From the NCBI GenBank assembly GCA_902520485.1, contig CABYNZ010000004.1:1-63230 (forward strand): DNA of 63,230 nucleotides, read 5' to 3'. Source of the stretch: an uncultured Prochlorococcus sp. GTDB lineage: Bacteria; Cyanobacteriota; Cyanobacteriia; PCC-6307; Cyanobiaceae. Shown piece by piece: positions 6,357 through 14,674 of this stretch. Each line of letters starts with the position of its first letter. Position 1 is the first letter of the stretch. The notes below the pieces were generated by a model, which was given only the letters and a program-made list of their open reading frames with translations, made no database searches and was not told the origin of the DNA. The translations under genes were made by a program, and so were the position numbers.

Positions 6357-6902
6357 ATCACTATCTATTAATAAGATTGCCGAAGGTTGATTAGAAGCAA
6401 ACTTAACCTTCCCCAGTATGTTCGCAAATTCATCTTCTGATTGTGTTTGAGCCTCTATAATAGGATCTAAAAATACGTTAGTTCTTGTATCTGAAATTCT
6501 TTCTGATATGGAATAAAGTTGTTGTAGAGATGAAGTTAAATCAGCCTCCATATTAAAAGAATAAGAAATCAGCTCCTCTATAGAATCCCATTTTTGAACG
6601 GGCGCAGGAATTTCATTTAATTTTACGCTTTGTCCTCTTGCGATTAAGTAATCTGCAAATTTCTGAGCATGTTCCATTTCGCCTTGTGATTCACTTAGAA
6701 AATGAGAGGCAAATCCATTTAAATCACGTTCTTGAAACCATAGATACATAGAAAAATATTGAACATTAGCATATCTTTCCATTGTTAGATGTTCAAAAAT
6801 GTTATCTAACAAACTTTTGTCTATCGGTTGAGCAACGGCTCTTCCAGATGGTCCAAAATTAACTAATTTTTTTGTTTTTAAGTTATTTTCATTCATTTTC
6901 AA
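6342..6902 (-). CDS. ftn: Ferritin (non-heme iron storage)
   Basis: A 186-residue ferritin, slightly longer than usual because of an N-terminal extension of about 25 residues. The ferroxidase centre is visible: Glu in LTMERYANVQYF, then E-x2-x-E-x2-H in SESQGEMEHAQ, and the second helical pair EAQTQSEDEF. It stores iron as ferric mineral in a 24-subunit cage. The start could be either of two Met two codons apart (MKMNEN); I use the outer one. A Fur-box-like site lies between its predicted -35 and -10 elements. The neighbours, a Crp-like regulator and a FutC-type ATPase, form an iron cluster. The call is firm. Confidence 0.93.
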   Translation of the reverse strand: MKMNENNLKTKKLVNFGPSGRAVAQPIDKSLLDNIFEHLTMERYANVQYFSMYLWFQERDLNGFASHFLSESQGEMEHAQKFADYLIARGQSVKLNEIPAPVQKWDSIEELISYSFNMEADLTSSLQQLYSISERISDTRTNVFLDPIIEAQTQSEDEFANILGKVKFASNQPSAILLIDSDLKKK

Positions 6903-6973
6903 ATAAGTATCTAAGAAAATAATACAACATTTTGTATAAATTAGTAATTAATAAATCCTTTAAATTAAATTAA

Positions 6974-7001
6974 ATAATATGATAATGAAAATCACTCGCA
7001 A
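6974..7001 (-). promoter_or_regulatory. Ferritin promoter with embedded Fur-box-like site
   Basis: On the minus strand TTGCGA (7001-6996) and TATTAT (6979-6974) are 16 bp apart and suit a -35/-10 pair. GATAATGAAAATCACTCGC (plus strand, 6981-6999) lies between them and matches the Fur consensus at 15 of 19 positions. Fur binding there would repress ferritin when iron is replete, or act by another route. The start would fall near 6967, giving a leader of about 65 nt. Confidence 0.5.
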
Positions 7002-7139
7002 TACTATAAATGAATTTAGAGTACAGTTTTTTTGAACTGCTTTTAACTAATAAAATATATAAAGATAAAAAAAAGAAATGTAAAAAGAAAAAATGCTCTA
7101 ATTGGAAGGGAGGGAAGTGTAATTGCCTATAAATAAATT

Positions 7140-8216
7140 CTATATATATACCTTATGTGCTCCAGGATATAAAAAACAATAACTATTTTTATTTATAGAA
7201 ATAGAACATTTATCACCATTATTTAGGAGATTATTAATATCAGTTCTAACCCTCAATATGTTTCCATTAATAGTTACTTTATATATAAGAAATTCTCCAA
7301 GAAATTCTTTAGATATTACATTCGCATTTCCAGATTCTGATCTTTTAATTGAAATAAATTTAGGCGAAATTGACATACTTTTAATATTTGCATTTTTTAA
7401 AACTCCTGAACTATTTATTTCACCTAAACAAGACATATATGAATTACCATTTTTTTGAAGATTAATAATATTATTACCCAAAATAAAACTACTAACAAAT
7501 AGGGTCTTGGGATTGTTTAGAAGGTTAATTGGTTTATCAATTTGATGTATTTTCCCTTCATTCATGACGGCAACTTTATCGCAAATTGACATTGCTTCTT
7601 CCGGATCATGAGTAACCATCAATCCACTTGCATTACAACCTTTTAGGATATTTGGGAGTTCACTTCTCAATTTTAGTTTGACATGCATATCAAGACTACA
7701 AAATGGTTCATCTAATAAAATAAAATTAGTCCCAGGAGCGAGAGCTCTCGCAATTGCTAATCTTTGTTTTTGGCCTCCAGATAATTCATGTGGGTATCTT
7801 CCAATAAAATTATCAAGACCTACCACATTTAATAAATAATCAACTCTAGATCTATCTTTTTTATTTTTTAAACCAAAAATTACATTTTCCAAAACAGTTA
7901 AGTGAGGGAAAAGTGCATAGTCTTGGAAAACCATACCAATATTTCTTTTCTCAGGACTAAGAATTTTTTTTCCACTTGAAATTTCCTTATCATTTAGAGA
8001 AATCCTACCTCTAGAGGGATACTCGAACCCCGCAATTAATCTTAAAAGAGTAGTTTTTCCGCAACCAGAAGGGCCAAGCAACCCTAACAATTCGCCATTT
8101 TCAATTTTCAGGTTGATTGCGTTTAATATCCAATTTGAACATCCTCGCTTATCATATTTATGATGCAAATCATCAATTATTAACGCATCGTTTTTCACTA
8201 AGTTCTTCTTATCCAA
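7140..8216 (-). CDS. futC: Iron(III) ABC transporter ATP-binding protein (FutC/FbpC type)
   Basis: A 358-residue ATPase with Walker A GPSGCGKTT (residues 48-56), Q-loop in GMVFQDYALFPHLTV, signature LSGGQKQR, Walker B FILLDEP and switch His in VTHDPEEA. A C-terminal regulatory beta domain (TOBE/OB type, about 240-358) follows. This architecture and length fit FutC/FbpC/AfuC, which energises ferric iron import. The permease FutB and binding protein FutA are not encoded beside it, so they must be elsewhere. Iron-cluster context (ferritin and Crp-like regulator) supports the substrate. Spermidine- or thiamine-type ATPases look similar, so the substrate is slightly less sure than the fold. Confidence 0.8.
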   Translation of the reverse strand: MDKKNLVKNDALIIDDLHHKYDKRGCSNWILNAINLKIENGELLGLLGPSGCGKTTLLRLIAGFEYPSRGRISLNDKEISSGKKILSPEKRNIGMVFQDYALFPHLTVLENVIFGLKNKKDRSRVDYLLNVVGLDNFIGRYPHELSGGQKQRLAIARALAPGTNFILLDEPFCSLDMHVKLKLRSELPNILKGCNASGLMVTHDPEEAMSICDKVAVMNEGKIHQIDKPINLLNNPKTLFVSSFILGNNIINLQKNGNSYMSCLGEINSSGVLKNANIKSMSISPKFISIKRSESGNANVISKEFLGEFLIYKVTINGNILRVRTDINNLLNNGDKCSISINKNSYCFLYPGAHKVYI

Positions 8217-8293
8217 ATATTTTAAGTTAGCAGAAAATATTCACCTAAAATATCCCTTGTATAATTTTATACACCGTTTAATTTTCAAATTTA

Positions 8294-8947
8294 ATGAGAA
8301 AGTCCGAAAGAGCAGAAATAATCCGTAAGGAACTCAAAAAGCTATATCCATCGCCTCCAATACCTCTTGATCATACAAATGCATATACACTTCTCGTCGC
8401 TGTAGTTTTAAGTGCTCAATCAACAGACAAGAAAGTTAATGAATTAACAAAAAGCCTATTTAAAGTTGCAGATAATCCAGAAAAGATGGTGCAGCTAGGT
8501 ATAAATGGCATTTACGAATACATAAAATTTTTAGGTCTATCTAATCAAAAATCAAAGAACATTTATAACTTATCTAAATTATTGATTGAGAAGCATAATG
8601 GCGCAGTCCCAGATTCTTTTGAGAAGCTTGAATCTCTTCCAGGGGTAGGCCATAAAACAGCATCAGTTGTAATGTCTCAAGTGTTTAAAATACCCTCATT
8701 CCCAGTAGATACTCACATACACAGGTTGGCACAAAGATGGGGGTTATCAAATGGAGATAATGTAGTTCAAACAGAAAAAGACCTAAAAAAAATATTTCCT
8801 ATTAATGATTGGAATACCTTACATTTACAAATAATTTTTTATGGCAGAGAATACTGCACAGCAAGAGGCTGTGATGGAACAAAATGTTCTTTATGTCGCA
8901 CTCTTTATCCCAAAAGAAAAAAGAAATTTATATGTAAAAAGCCTTAA
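8294..8947 (+). CDS. nth: Endonuclease III (DNA glycosylase/AP lyase)
   Basis: A 217-residue HhH-GPD glycosylase that removes oxidised pyrimidines. The helix-hairpin-helix LPGVGHKTA carries catalytic Lys121, and Asp139 lies in FPVDTHIHR. The C-terminal Fe-S loop is unusual: Cys188-x4-Cys193-x4-Cys198-x2-Cys201 instead of the family's C-x6-C-x2-C-x5-C, with a further Cys214. Four ligands are still available, so a cluster is possible with different geometry. The upstream spacer shared with futC contains GTATAATTTTATAC, which supplies a TATAAT -10 for nth. Confidence 0.93.
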   Translation: MRKSERAEIIRKELKKLYPSPPIPLDHTNAYTLLVAVVLSAQSTDKKVNELTKSLFKVADNPEKMVQLGINGIYEYIKFLGLSNQKSKNIYNLSKLLIEKHNGAVPDSFEKLESLPGVGHKTASVVMSQVFKIPSFPVDTHIHRLAQRWGLSNGDNVVQTEKDLKKIFPINDWNTLHLQIIFYGREYCTARGCDGTKCSLCRTLYPKRKKKFICKKP

Positions 8948-8982
8948 GAAATTTATATAATAATAAAATTAATTTATTTATC

Positions 8983-9642
8983 ATGAAAATAGCAATTACT
9001 GGTGCATCGGGAAAAACAGGTTATAGAATTTCCGAAGAAGCAGTTAAGAAAGGATATAAAGTAAGGCAAATCATCAGAAAGAATTCAAAAGTCGCAGCAG
9101 GACTTGAGAATTTGGAAACAATTCGGGTTTCATTAGACAATAGAAAACAACTTGATAAAGCTTTAAAAGATATTGATGCTTTGATAATTGCGACTGGAGC
9201 GAGAGCATCATTAGATTTAACTGGTCCTGCAAAGGTTGATGCATTAGGGATATACAGGCAATTAGAGAGTTGCAAAAGAGTTGGTATTAAAAGAGTTATT
9301 TTAGTTAGTTCCCTTTGTACTGGTAAATTATTTCACCCATTAAACTTATTTGGTTTAATTCTTGTTTGGAAGAAATTAGGTGAAAACTTTCTACGAAATT
9401 CAAATTTCGAATGGACTATTATTAGACCTGGAGGATTAAAGGAAAATGAAGATATTAAATCAGAAAATATAAATTATTCAAAGGAGGATACTCAAATTAA
9501 TGGATCAATTCCAAGAAGATTAGTTGCGCAATGTTGTATAGAGTCTTTAAAAAACAAAGAATCCATAAATAAATTAATAGAAGTTACAAGTTCTAATGAT
9601 AATAAAAAAATATCTTTTAAAAAAGCTATGCAAATGATTTAA
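8983..9642 (+). CDS. NAD(P)-binding atypical SDR (Ycf39/NmrA-like)
   Basis: A 219-residue Rossmann protein. The N-terminus ITGASGKTGYRI is the GxxGxxG dinucleotide site (residues 5-13). ATGAR near residue 71 and the strand ILVSSLCTGK near 106 fit atypical SDRs, which lack the YxxxK catalytic pair or carry it altered. Such proteins in cyanobacteria act as NADPH-binding regulators or assembly factors (Ycf39 in photosystem II, NmrA-like) or as sugar epimerases. It is read with nth (36-bp gap) and a 62-residue partner. The substrate cannot be inferred. Confidence 0.75.
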   Translation: MKIAITGASGKTGYRISEEAVKKGYKVRQIIRKNSKVAAGLENLETIRVSLDNRKQLDKALKDIDALIIATGARASLDLTGPAKVDALGIYRQLESCKRVGIKRVILVSSLCTGKLFHPLNLFGLILVWKKLGENFLRNSNFEWTIIRPGGLKENEDIKSENINYSKEDTQINGSIPRRLVAQCCIESLKNKESINKLIEVTSSNDNKKISFKKAMQMI

Positions 9643-9668
9643 AAGATGTAAATATATAAATTAAAACT

Positions 9669-9857
9669 ATGAAAATAAATCCCAAAATTGACGCATTACA
9701 ATTAATGCTTACTGATTTAAGAACTAGAAATGAGCCAATAAGGCATAAAGCTGCATTCAAAGGTTGTCAACCAGAATTTCAAAGTCTTGTTTCAAGATTA
9801 ATAAAGCAGTTAGAGGACGAATTAATTGCTGAAAAACTTACTAACCGAGATCGTTAA
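9669..9857 (+). CDS. Conserved cyanobacterial small protein (62 aa)
   Basis: A soluble, all-helical 62-residue protein with one Cys. It begins MKINPKIDALQLMLTDLRTR and has a second amphipathic helix ending in charged residues (VSRLIKQLEDELIAEK). No signal peptide or membrane segment is visible. It follows the SDR gene by 26 bp and probably shares its transcript. I recognise the type as a small conserved picocyanobacterial protein without assigned function. Confidence 0.6.
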   Translation: MKINPKIDALQLMLTDLRTRNEPIRHKAAFKGCQPEFQSLVSRLIKQLEDELIAEKLTNRDR

Positions 9858-9867
9858 AAAAATTAGA

Positions 9868-10479
9868 TTACTTAAATGAACTTAAGTTATCTAATTTTGC
9901 TTGTTCAGAAAGTTCATCATATCCTCCAAAAAATTTATTATCCAAAAATATTTGAGGGAAAGTATTATGGCTACTTTGAGCCATTACTTTTTGAAAGCTC
10001 TCATCATTTTCTATTAAAGTGACTTCATGAGGGATAGATAAAGAATTAAGCAACCTAATTGCTCTTTTAGACCAAGGACAATCCTTTAAAATATATGCTT
10101 TTACACGTGATTCATTTTTTAATAAATCATTACTTGAGATATTAATAATTTTATGTTCAAAAGAAAGTAATAATATATCAGTACCTTTTTTTACAATACA
10201 ACCCTCCTCAAGATGACCGCCAAAGACATTACATCCCTCATCTGCAAAACTCAAATGTAAATGAACATCTCCTTTATTAAAATGTCCGTTTAAAGAAACA
10301 ATCTCTAGATTTCCCTCAAATTTATTTATCTTTTGATTACCTGGGCATTGAATACAAACTGTTCTAAGATTACCAACCACTCCAGAAACATACCCGTATA
10401 AATTATTCGATAAAGAATATTCTTTAATTGAATTTATCAAATCAGATTCTGGAGATAGCTTTAGGCTATGAGGTTGCAT
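9868..10479 (-). CDS. PPC (DUF296) domain fused to monothiol-type glutaredoxin
   Basis: Residues 5-115 form a PPC/DUF296 domain, marked by GDVHLHLSFAD and FGGHLEEG (about 70-93), the conserved His-rich core of that trimeric fold. Residues 125-203 form a glutaredoxin: CPWS at 134-137, TFPQIF at 173-178 (cis-Pro region) and GGYDEL at 185-190, the glutathione-site signature. With Cys-Pro-x-Ser it is monothiol-like. PPC domains occur in plant AT-hook proteins and as free-standing bacterial proteins of unknown role. The fusion suggests a thiol- or Fe-S-linked function for a PPC protein. It lies convergent with the 62-residue gene, 10 bp apart. Confidence 0.8.
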   Translation of the reverse strand: MQPHSLKLSPESDLINSIKEYSLSNNLYGYVSGVVGNLRTVCIQCPGNQKINKFEGNLEIVSLNGHFNKGDVHLHLSFADEGCNVFGGHLEEGCIVKKGTDILLLSFEHKIINISSNDLLKNESRVKAYILKDCPWSKRAIRLLNSLSIPHEVTLIENDESFQKVMAQSSHNTFPQIFLDNKFFGGYDELSEQAKLDNLSSFK

Positions 10480-10670
10480 TAGATATTAGATATAAAGAAT
10501 AGTTTTGTAATATAAAACATCATCATCCATAAAGAGAAGTTGAGTTTATAATACTTAGGATTCAGATTCAAATTAAATTATAGAATCTAGCATCAAAAAC
10601 CATTTAGAATTTTTACTAAAAATTTAAGCATGTTGAGAGTGTAATATATTTTTTATATACAAAAACTAAT

Positions 10671-11210
10671 TTGTTATTAAGAAAAAATCTTAAAAATTTG
10701 GCATTGAATATTCCCAATTTATTATCGATATCTCGCCTTATCCTTGTATTTCCAATAATACTTTTTTTAGAAATTAACAGACCTTTTTATGTCTTTATAT
10801 TGATTATTATTGGAGGTTTAACTGATTATTTTGACGGGTTAATTGCAAGGAAATTTAATCTTAAAACTAGATTAGGAGCTATCCTTGATCCCTTAAGCGA
10901 TAAAGTATTCTATTTAATTCCTTTGACATTCCTTTGTAAAAATAATTTTATACCCTTCTGGTCTTTGTCATTAATTTTATTTAGAGAATTAATTATCTCT
11001 GGCCTAAGGAACTCCACAAAAGACGGTTTACCAGCATCAATGTTAGGAAAATATAAAACATTTTTCTTTTTTATTTCAGTAATTACCTTCTTTACACCAT
11101 TAAAAATTAGCTTTTTGAATAATGTGGCTTTAATTTTTTATTGGTTAGGATTCATCCTAACTTTTATGACCTTATTAGGCTATTTAAGAATTAAAAAGAA
11201 TATTATCTGA
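10671..11210 (+). CDS. pgsA: CDP-diacylglycerol-glycerol-3-phosphate 3-phosphatidyltransferase
   Basis: A 179-residue integral membrane enzyme that makes phosphatidylglycerol phosphate, the precursor of the only major phospholipid of cyanobacterial thylakoids. The CDP-alcohol phosphatidyltransferase signature D-G-x2-A-R-x8-G-x3-D-x3-D is complete (D55, G56, A59, R60, G69, D73, D77). Five or so hydrophobic helices follow. The start is TTG at 10671; another TTG lies about nine codons in, so the N-terminus is uncertain. It overlaps the convergent CSP41-like gene by 27 bases at the 3' end. Confidence 0.92.
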   Translation: MLLRKNLKNLALNIPNLLSISRLILVFPIILFLEINRPFYVFILIIIGGLTDYFDGLIARKFNLKTRLGAILDPLSDKVFYLIPLTFLCKNNFIPFWSLSLILFRELIISGLRNSTKDGLPASMLGKYKTFFFFISVITFFTPLKISFLNNVALIFYWLGFILTFMTLLGYLRIKKNII

Positions 11211-12110
11211 ATTTTCATCAAACTCCTCACTCTTTTTATTGTTAAAATCATTCACGAAACTATCCTTTAGACCATTAAGTAAATCAAAAGTTGGCGTCCA
11301 CTCTAAATCACGTTTTATTTTAGAGATATCAGTCTGATAATGATTTAATCTAATTGGAAATCCCTTTCTAGACTTAGGATCTAATTTTTGATAATCAAAT
11401 GTTCTTAAAGAAATCTCATTTTGGTTTAATCCAAGAACATTCGCACAGAAATAAATTAAACCCTTGATTGTAACTCCTTTTTCACCTGAACAATTGTAAA
11501 TATTATTTTTTGAATTTTCAAAATTTATGCACCTAATCATTACATCAGTAAGATCCGAAACATGGCCTAGCTGAGTAATTAAAGAACCGTCACCAGGGAT
11601 TGGTATAGATTTTTTAGTAAATAACCTTTCAAAAAACCAATTTTCAATTTTATTATAATTTCCTGGTCCATAAATATAAGTAGGTCTAAAACTTGTAAAA
11701 GGAATTTTTTGGTTTTTTAACCAATTTTCTGTTTCAAACTTTCCTTTGTGCCTACTTTCTGGATCAATTGGATCAACTTCGGATAAGGGTAATTCACAAT
11801 TATCTTTATAAACACCTGCAGAGCTTACATATATATATCTTTGGAAAGAGTTATCTAAATTTTCTAAAAGAAGTTTGGTTTGTTCTAACTCTCGTCCAGA
11901 AATATCAAAAACAACATCATACTTTTCATTTCTTAGCTTTACGATATCTTCTGAATTATTTCTATCACCCTTAATTAAATTTGTTTTTTCAGGATTACTT
12001 TTATTACCTCTCGTGAAAATATCAATATCATAATTTTTACTTAATAATTTTCCAACCAAAGACTTGCCAACAAATCTAGTGCCACCCATTACAAGAATTT
12101 TCATATTCAA
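11184..12110 (-). CDS. NAD-dependent epimerase-like protein (CSP41-type)
   Basis: A 308-residue extended SDR with the dinucleotide site MGGTRFVGKSL near the N-terminus, YVSSAGVYKD (about 93-102), and a RPTYIYGPGN motif (about 143-152). The usual YxxxK appears as HKGKFETE and is degraded. This pattern fits the chloroplast stem-loop binding protein CSP41b group, cyanobacterial ancestors of an RNA-binding, ribosome-associated protein. True sugar epimerase activity is less likely. Two start Met lie two codons apart (MNMK). It is divergent from hisA. Confidence 0.75.
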   Translation of the reverse strand: MNMKILVMGGTRFVGKSLVGKLLSKNYDIDIFTRGNKSNPEKTNLIKGDRNNSEDIVKLRNEKYDVVFDISGRELEQTKLLLENLDNSFQRYIYVSSAGVYKDNCELPLSEVDPIDPESRHKGKFETENWLKNQKIPFTSFRPTYIYGPGNYNKIENWFFERLFTKKSIPIPGDGSLITQLGHVSDLTDVMIRCINFENSKNNIYNCSGEKGVTIKGLIYFCANVLGLNQNEISLRTFDYQKLDPKSRKGFPIRLNHYQTDISKIKRDLEWTPTFDLLNGLKDSFVNDFNNKKSEEFDENSDNILFNS

Positions 12111-12196
12111 AAAATATTTAACTGAAGTAGTAATCTTAAATAGAATTACATATTGAATAGTACTACTAATAAGTAATTAATGAAAAGGATGATTCT

Positions 12197-12964
12197 ATGG
12201 ACCTAATACCAGCAATTGATTTAATGAATGGTAAGTGTGTAAGGCTTTTTAAAGGCGACTTTAATAAAAGAAAAGACTTCACAAAAGAACCTCATGAACA
12301 AGCTAAATTTTGGGAAAGCGAAGGAGCCAAATATATACATATAGTTGATTTGGATGCTGCAAAAACTGGATCCCCAACAAACGATAAATCAATAAAAAAA
12401 ATTGCAAAAACAGTTAACATACCAATTCAAATAGGTGGGGGTATAAGGTCTCAAGAAAGGATAGAACAATTATTTTCTTATGGTATTGAGAAAGTTATCA
12501 TGGGAACCTCTGCAATAGAAAATAAAGAACTAGTTAAAGACTTATCAAATAAATTTCCTGGAAGGATAATTGTTGGGATAGATGCCAAAGATGGAAAAGT
12601 TAGTACAAGGGGTTGGCTTGAGCAATCTAATATTTTTGCCAAAGATCTAGTAAAGGAGTTTTCTTCATTTAAAATCGCTAGTTTTATTGTTACAGATATA
12701 AATACAGATGGGACTTTAGAAGGGACAAATGAAGAATTCATAAAAAGCATACTTGAAATTACAGATATTCCAGTAATAGCCTCAGGAGGTATTGGTTCAA
12801 TTTCTGATTTATTATCGTTAGTAAAATTTGAAAACTCTGGACTCTTTGGAGTAATAGTAGGTAAAGCTCTATATGAAAATAAATTCACCATCAACGAAGC
12901 GAATAATGTATTGTCAGCAGAGAGACTAAATGACTTTGATTTAAACACAAATTACTACGCTTAA
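12197..12964 (+). CDS. hisA: Phosphoribosylformimino-5-aminoimidazole carboxamide ribotide isomerase
   Basis: A 255-residue TIM barrel catalysing the Amadori rearrangement of ProFAR in histidine synthesis. The N-terminal IPAIDLMNGKCVRL carries the catalytic Asp, and HIVDLDAAKTG, IGGGIRS, GIDAKDGKVSTRGW and TDINTDGTLEG are the standard phosphate-binding and catalytic loops, with the second Asp in TDINTDGT. An AAGGAT element upstream of the ATG (12186-12191) is a plausible ribosome binding site. HisF looks similar but lacks this pattern of loops. Length is normal. Confidence 0.95.
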   Translation: MDLIPAIDLMNGKCVRLFKGDFNKRKDFTKEPHEQAKFWESEGAKYIHIVDLDAAKTGSPTNDKSIKKIAKTVNIPIQIGGGIRSQERIEQLFSYGIEKVIMGTSAIENKELVKDLSNKFPGRIIVGIDAKDGKVSTRGWLEQSNIFAKDLVKEFSSFKIASFIVTDINTDGTLEGTNEEFIKSILEITDIPVIASGGIGSISDLLSLVKFENSGLFGVIVGKALYENKFTINEANNVLSAERLNDFDLNTNYYA

Positions 12965-13043
12965 AAGAGTATAAAAATTGATTTAAGGCTGGTGTTTGCA
13001 GTAATTGTTAGTTAATTTTGTATAAGAGATAAGAAATCTAGTC

Positions 13044-14660
13044 TTGGAATTAATTTCAAAAAAATCGATATTGATTATTGCTCCAAGCTTAATAGCAGAA
13101 TCTTTATCGCTTAAGTTAACATCACTAGACCAAAATTTAGAAATTAATTTTAATAATGGAACAGGTGATAAAACTCCAGATTTAGTTATATGGAATGTTC
13201 TTAATTTCCAATCAGAAGATCTTATAAGATTAGAATTATTAAAATTAAGAGAAAGATATGATGAGTCAAAGTTTCTTATAATTCTCTCTGGCGAACTTGT
13301 TTATGAAGCAAATACTCCATCATCGTTAAATGCTGAAGGTTTTCTTTTAAATCCCAGCGCAGAAAAAGTTCTTGAATCTATTGATACCATTTTCAATGGA
13401 GGAAGGGTATTTGATATTGAAAATAATTCTCGAGTTCAATTAAACAAAAACAAGCCTCTCTCTTTTAGTCAAAAAATTCTTACTTCAGGTCTTAAACAAA
13501 TAGATTCTGAAATTAATTATATATTCAAATATGTCAACTCTGATTCAACACCAGAATTTTATAAATTCATTTTAAAAGGAAGATTAAGAGAACTTATTAC
13601 TGCAAAATCTTTTCTAATTTTCTTATGGGGTAATTCACTAGAACTTTATACAGAGGCAGTTTACACTGAAAATAAAATTAATCTTGAAAATAAGAACACT
13701 GTTTTCATTAAAGATAAAAACACCGCAGAAATATGGAATTTGATTTTAGATAGACTAAAAGAAAGGTATAGCTCAACTAACTTACAGGTTGAATTTAATA
13801 ATTCATCAATAATTCTCTCTGGAATAAAGAAAGAATTCATTTCGCGACTAATTTGCAAAATGTTAGATGAGTTAGATAATTTAGTAAAAAATATTAAGGA
13901 AAACTATAAGGAGAAAGATTTTAAAGATGATTTAAATTCTCTTATAAAAGAACTTAAAGTTAATACAATTTCAAATATCACAGACAGTTATTTTCGATTA
14001 AAAAAAGGAGGCGAATCTATTTCAATAAATGATTTTATTTATAGTGAAGTAATTTGCGAAGAGATAGATAGAGAATCACATGAATCAATAATGTTTATTG
14101 AGCCAATTATTAAAAATGAAGCTCTTGACTATGATGGAAAATTACTCCCTCTATATGAAACAGAATCGTTTTTGATTCTTGAAAATATAATTTCAAACTG
14201 GACAATAAGGAACTGTAATTTATTAGCTTCTGAAATCTTTAATATTTGTTCTTCTTGGCCTGAATTAAGAACTGTACTTATAAATCCCGAATTACAATCC
14301 ACAAGAAATTTTGAAAGATTTAGAAATAATATTAATAACTACAATCGCTGGCATGACTATATTTATATGCCTATTTACTTGTATGAGAGTAAACGAGAAT
14401 ATATTGATATTATCGATAAAAAATTTACACGTTACTTTAAGAATGAAAATAGGGAGAAAGAATTAGAGAAACTAGAATGGCTACAAAAACAAGTTACATT
14501 GTTAGTTGAGATAAGAGATGCCGTAGCACCGCAGTTAGAAGTTGCTGTAAAATATATCGGTAATCTTTTCGTAACTTTCCTTACAAAGGTCGTTGGCAAA
14601 GCTATTGGTTTAGTGGGGAAAGGAATCCTTCAAGGATTAGGAAGATCAAGTTCAAAGTAA
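13044..14660 (+). CDS. Pseudo-receiver plus DUF3685 cyanobacterial protein
   Basis: A 538-residue protein. Residues 1-120 resemble a response-regulator receiver: a hydrophobic first strand (SILIIAPS), a strand PDLVIWNVL where the phospho-acceptor Asp is replaced, and a GG-containing last helix (DTIFNGGRVF). Missing Asp makes it a pseudo-receiver. From about residue 150 the protein matches the cyanobacterial DUF3685 layout: charged helices and a hydrophobic C-terminal helix (about 495-525, VAVKYIGNLFVTFLTKVVGKAIGLVGKGIL). The start is TTG at 13044. It precedes, 14 bp apart, an exported thioredoxin-like gene. Function is unknown; a membrane-linked regulatory role is guessed only from the pseudo-receiver. 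Confidence 0.7.
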   Translation: MELISKKSILIIAPSLIAESLSLKLTSLDQNLEINFNNGTGDKTPDLVIWNVLNFQSEDLIRLELLKLRERYDESKFLIILSGELVYEANTPSSLNAEGFLLNPSAEKVLESIDTIFNGGRVFDIENNSRVQLNKNKPLSFSQKILTSGLKQIDSEINYIFKYVNSDSTPEFYKFILKGRLRELITAKSFLIFLWGNSLELYTEAVYTENKINLENKNTVFIKDKNTAEIWNLILDRLKERYSSTNLQVEFNNSSIILSGIKKEFISRLICKMLDELDNLVKNIKENYKEKDFKDDLNSLIKELKVNTISNITDSYFRLKKGGESISINDFIYSEVICEEIDRESHESIMFIEPIIKNEALDYDGKLLPLYETESFLILENIISNWTIRNCNLLASEIFNICSSWPELRTVLINPELQSTRNFERFRNNINNYNRWHDYIYMPIYLYESKREYIDIIDKKFTRYFKNENREKELEKLEWLQKQVTLLVEIRDAVAPQLEVAVKYIGNLFVTFLTKVVGKAIGLVGKGILQGLGRSSSK

Positions 14661-14674
14661 GTTATTAACCTTTA

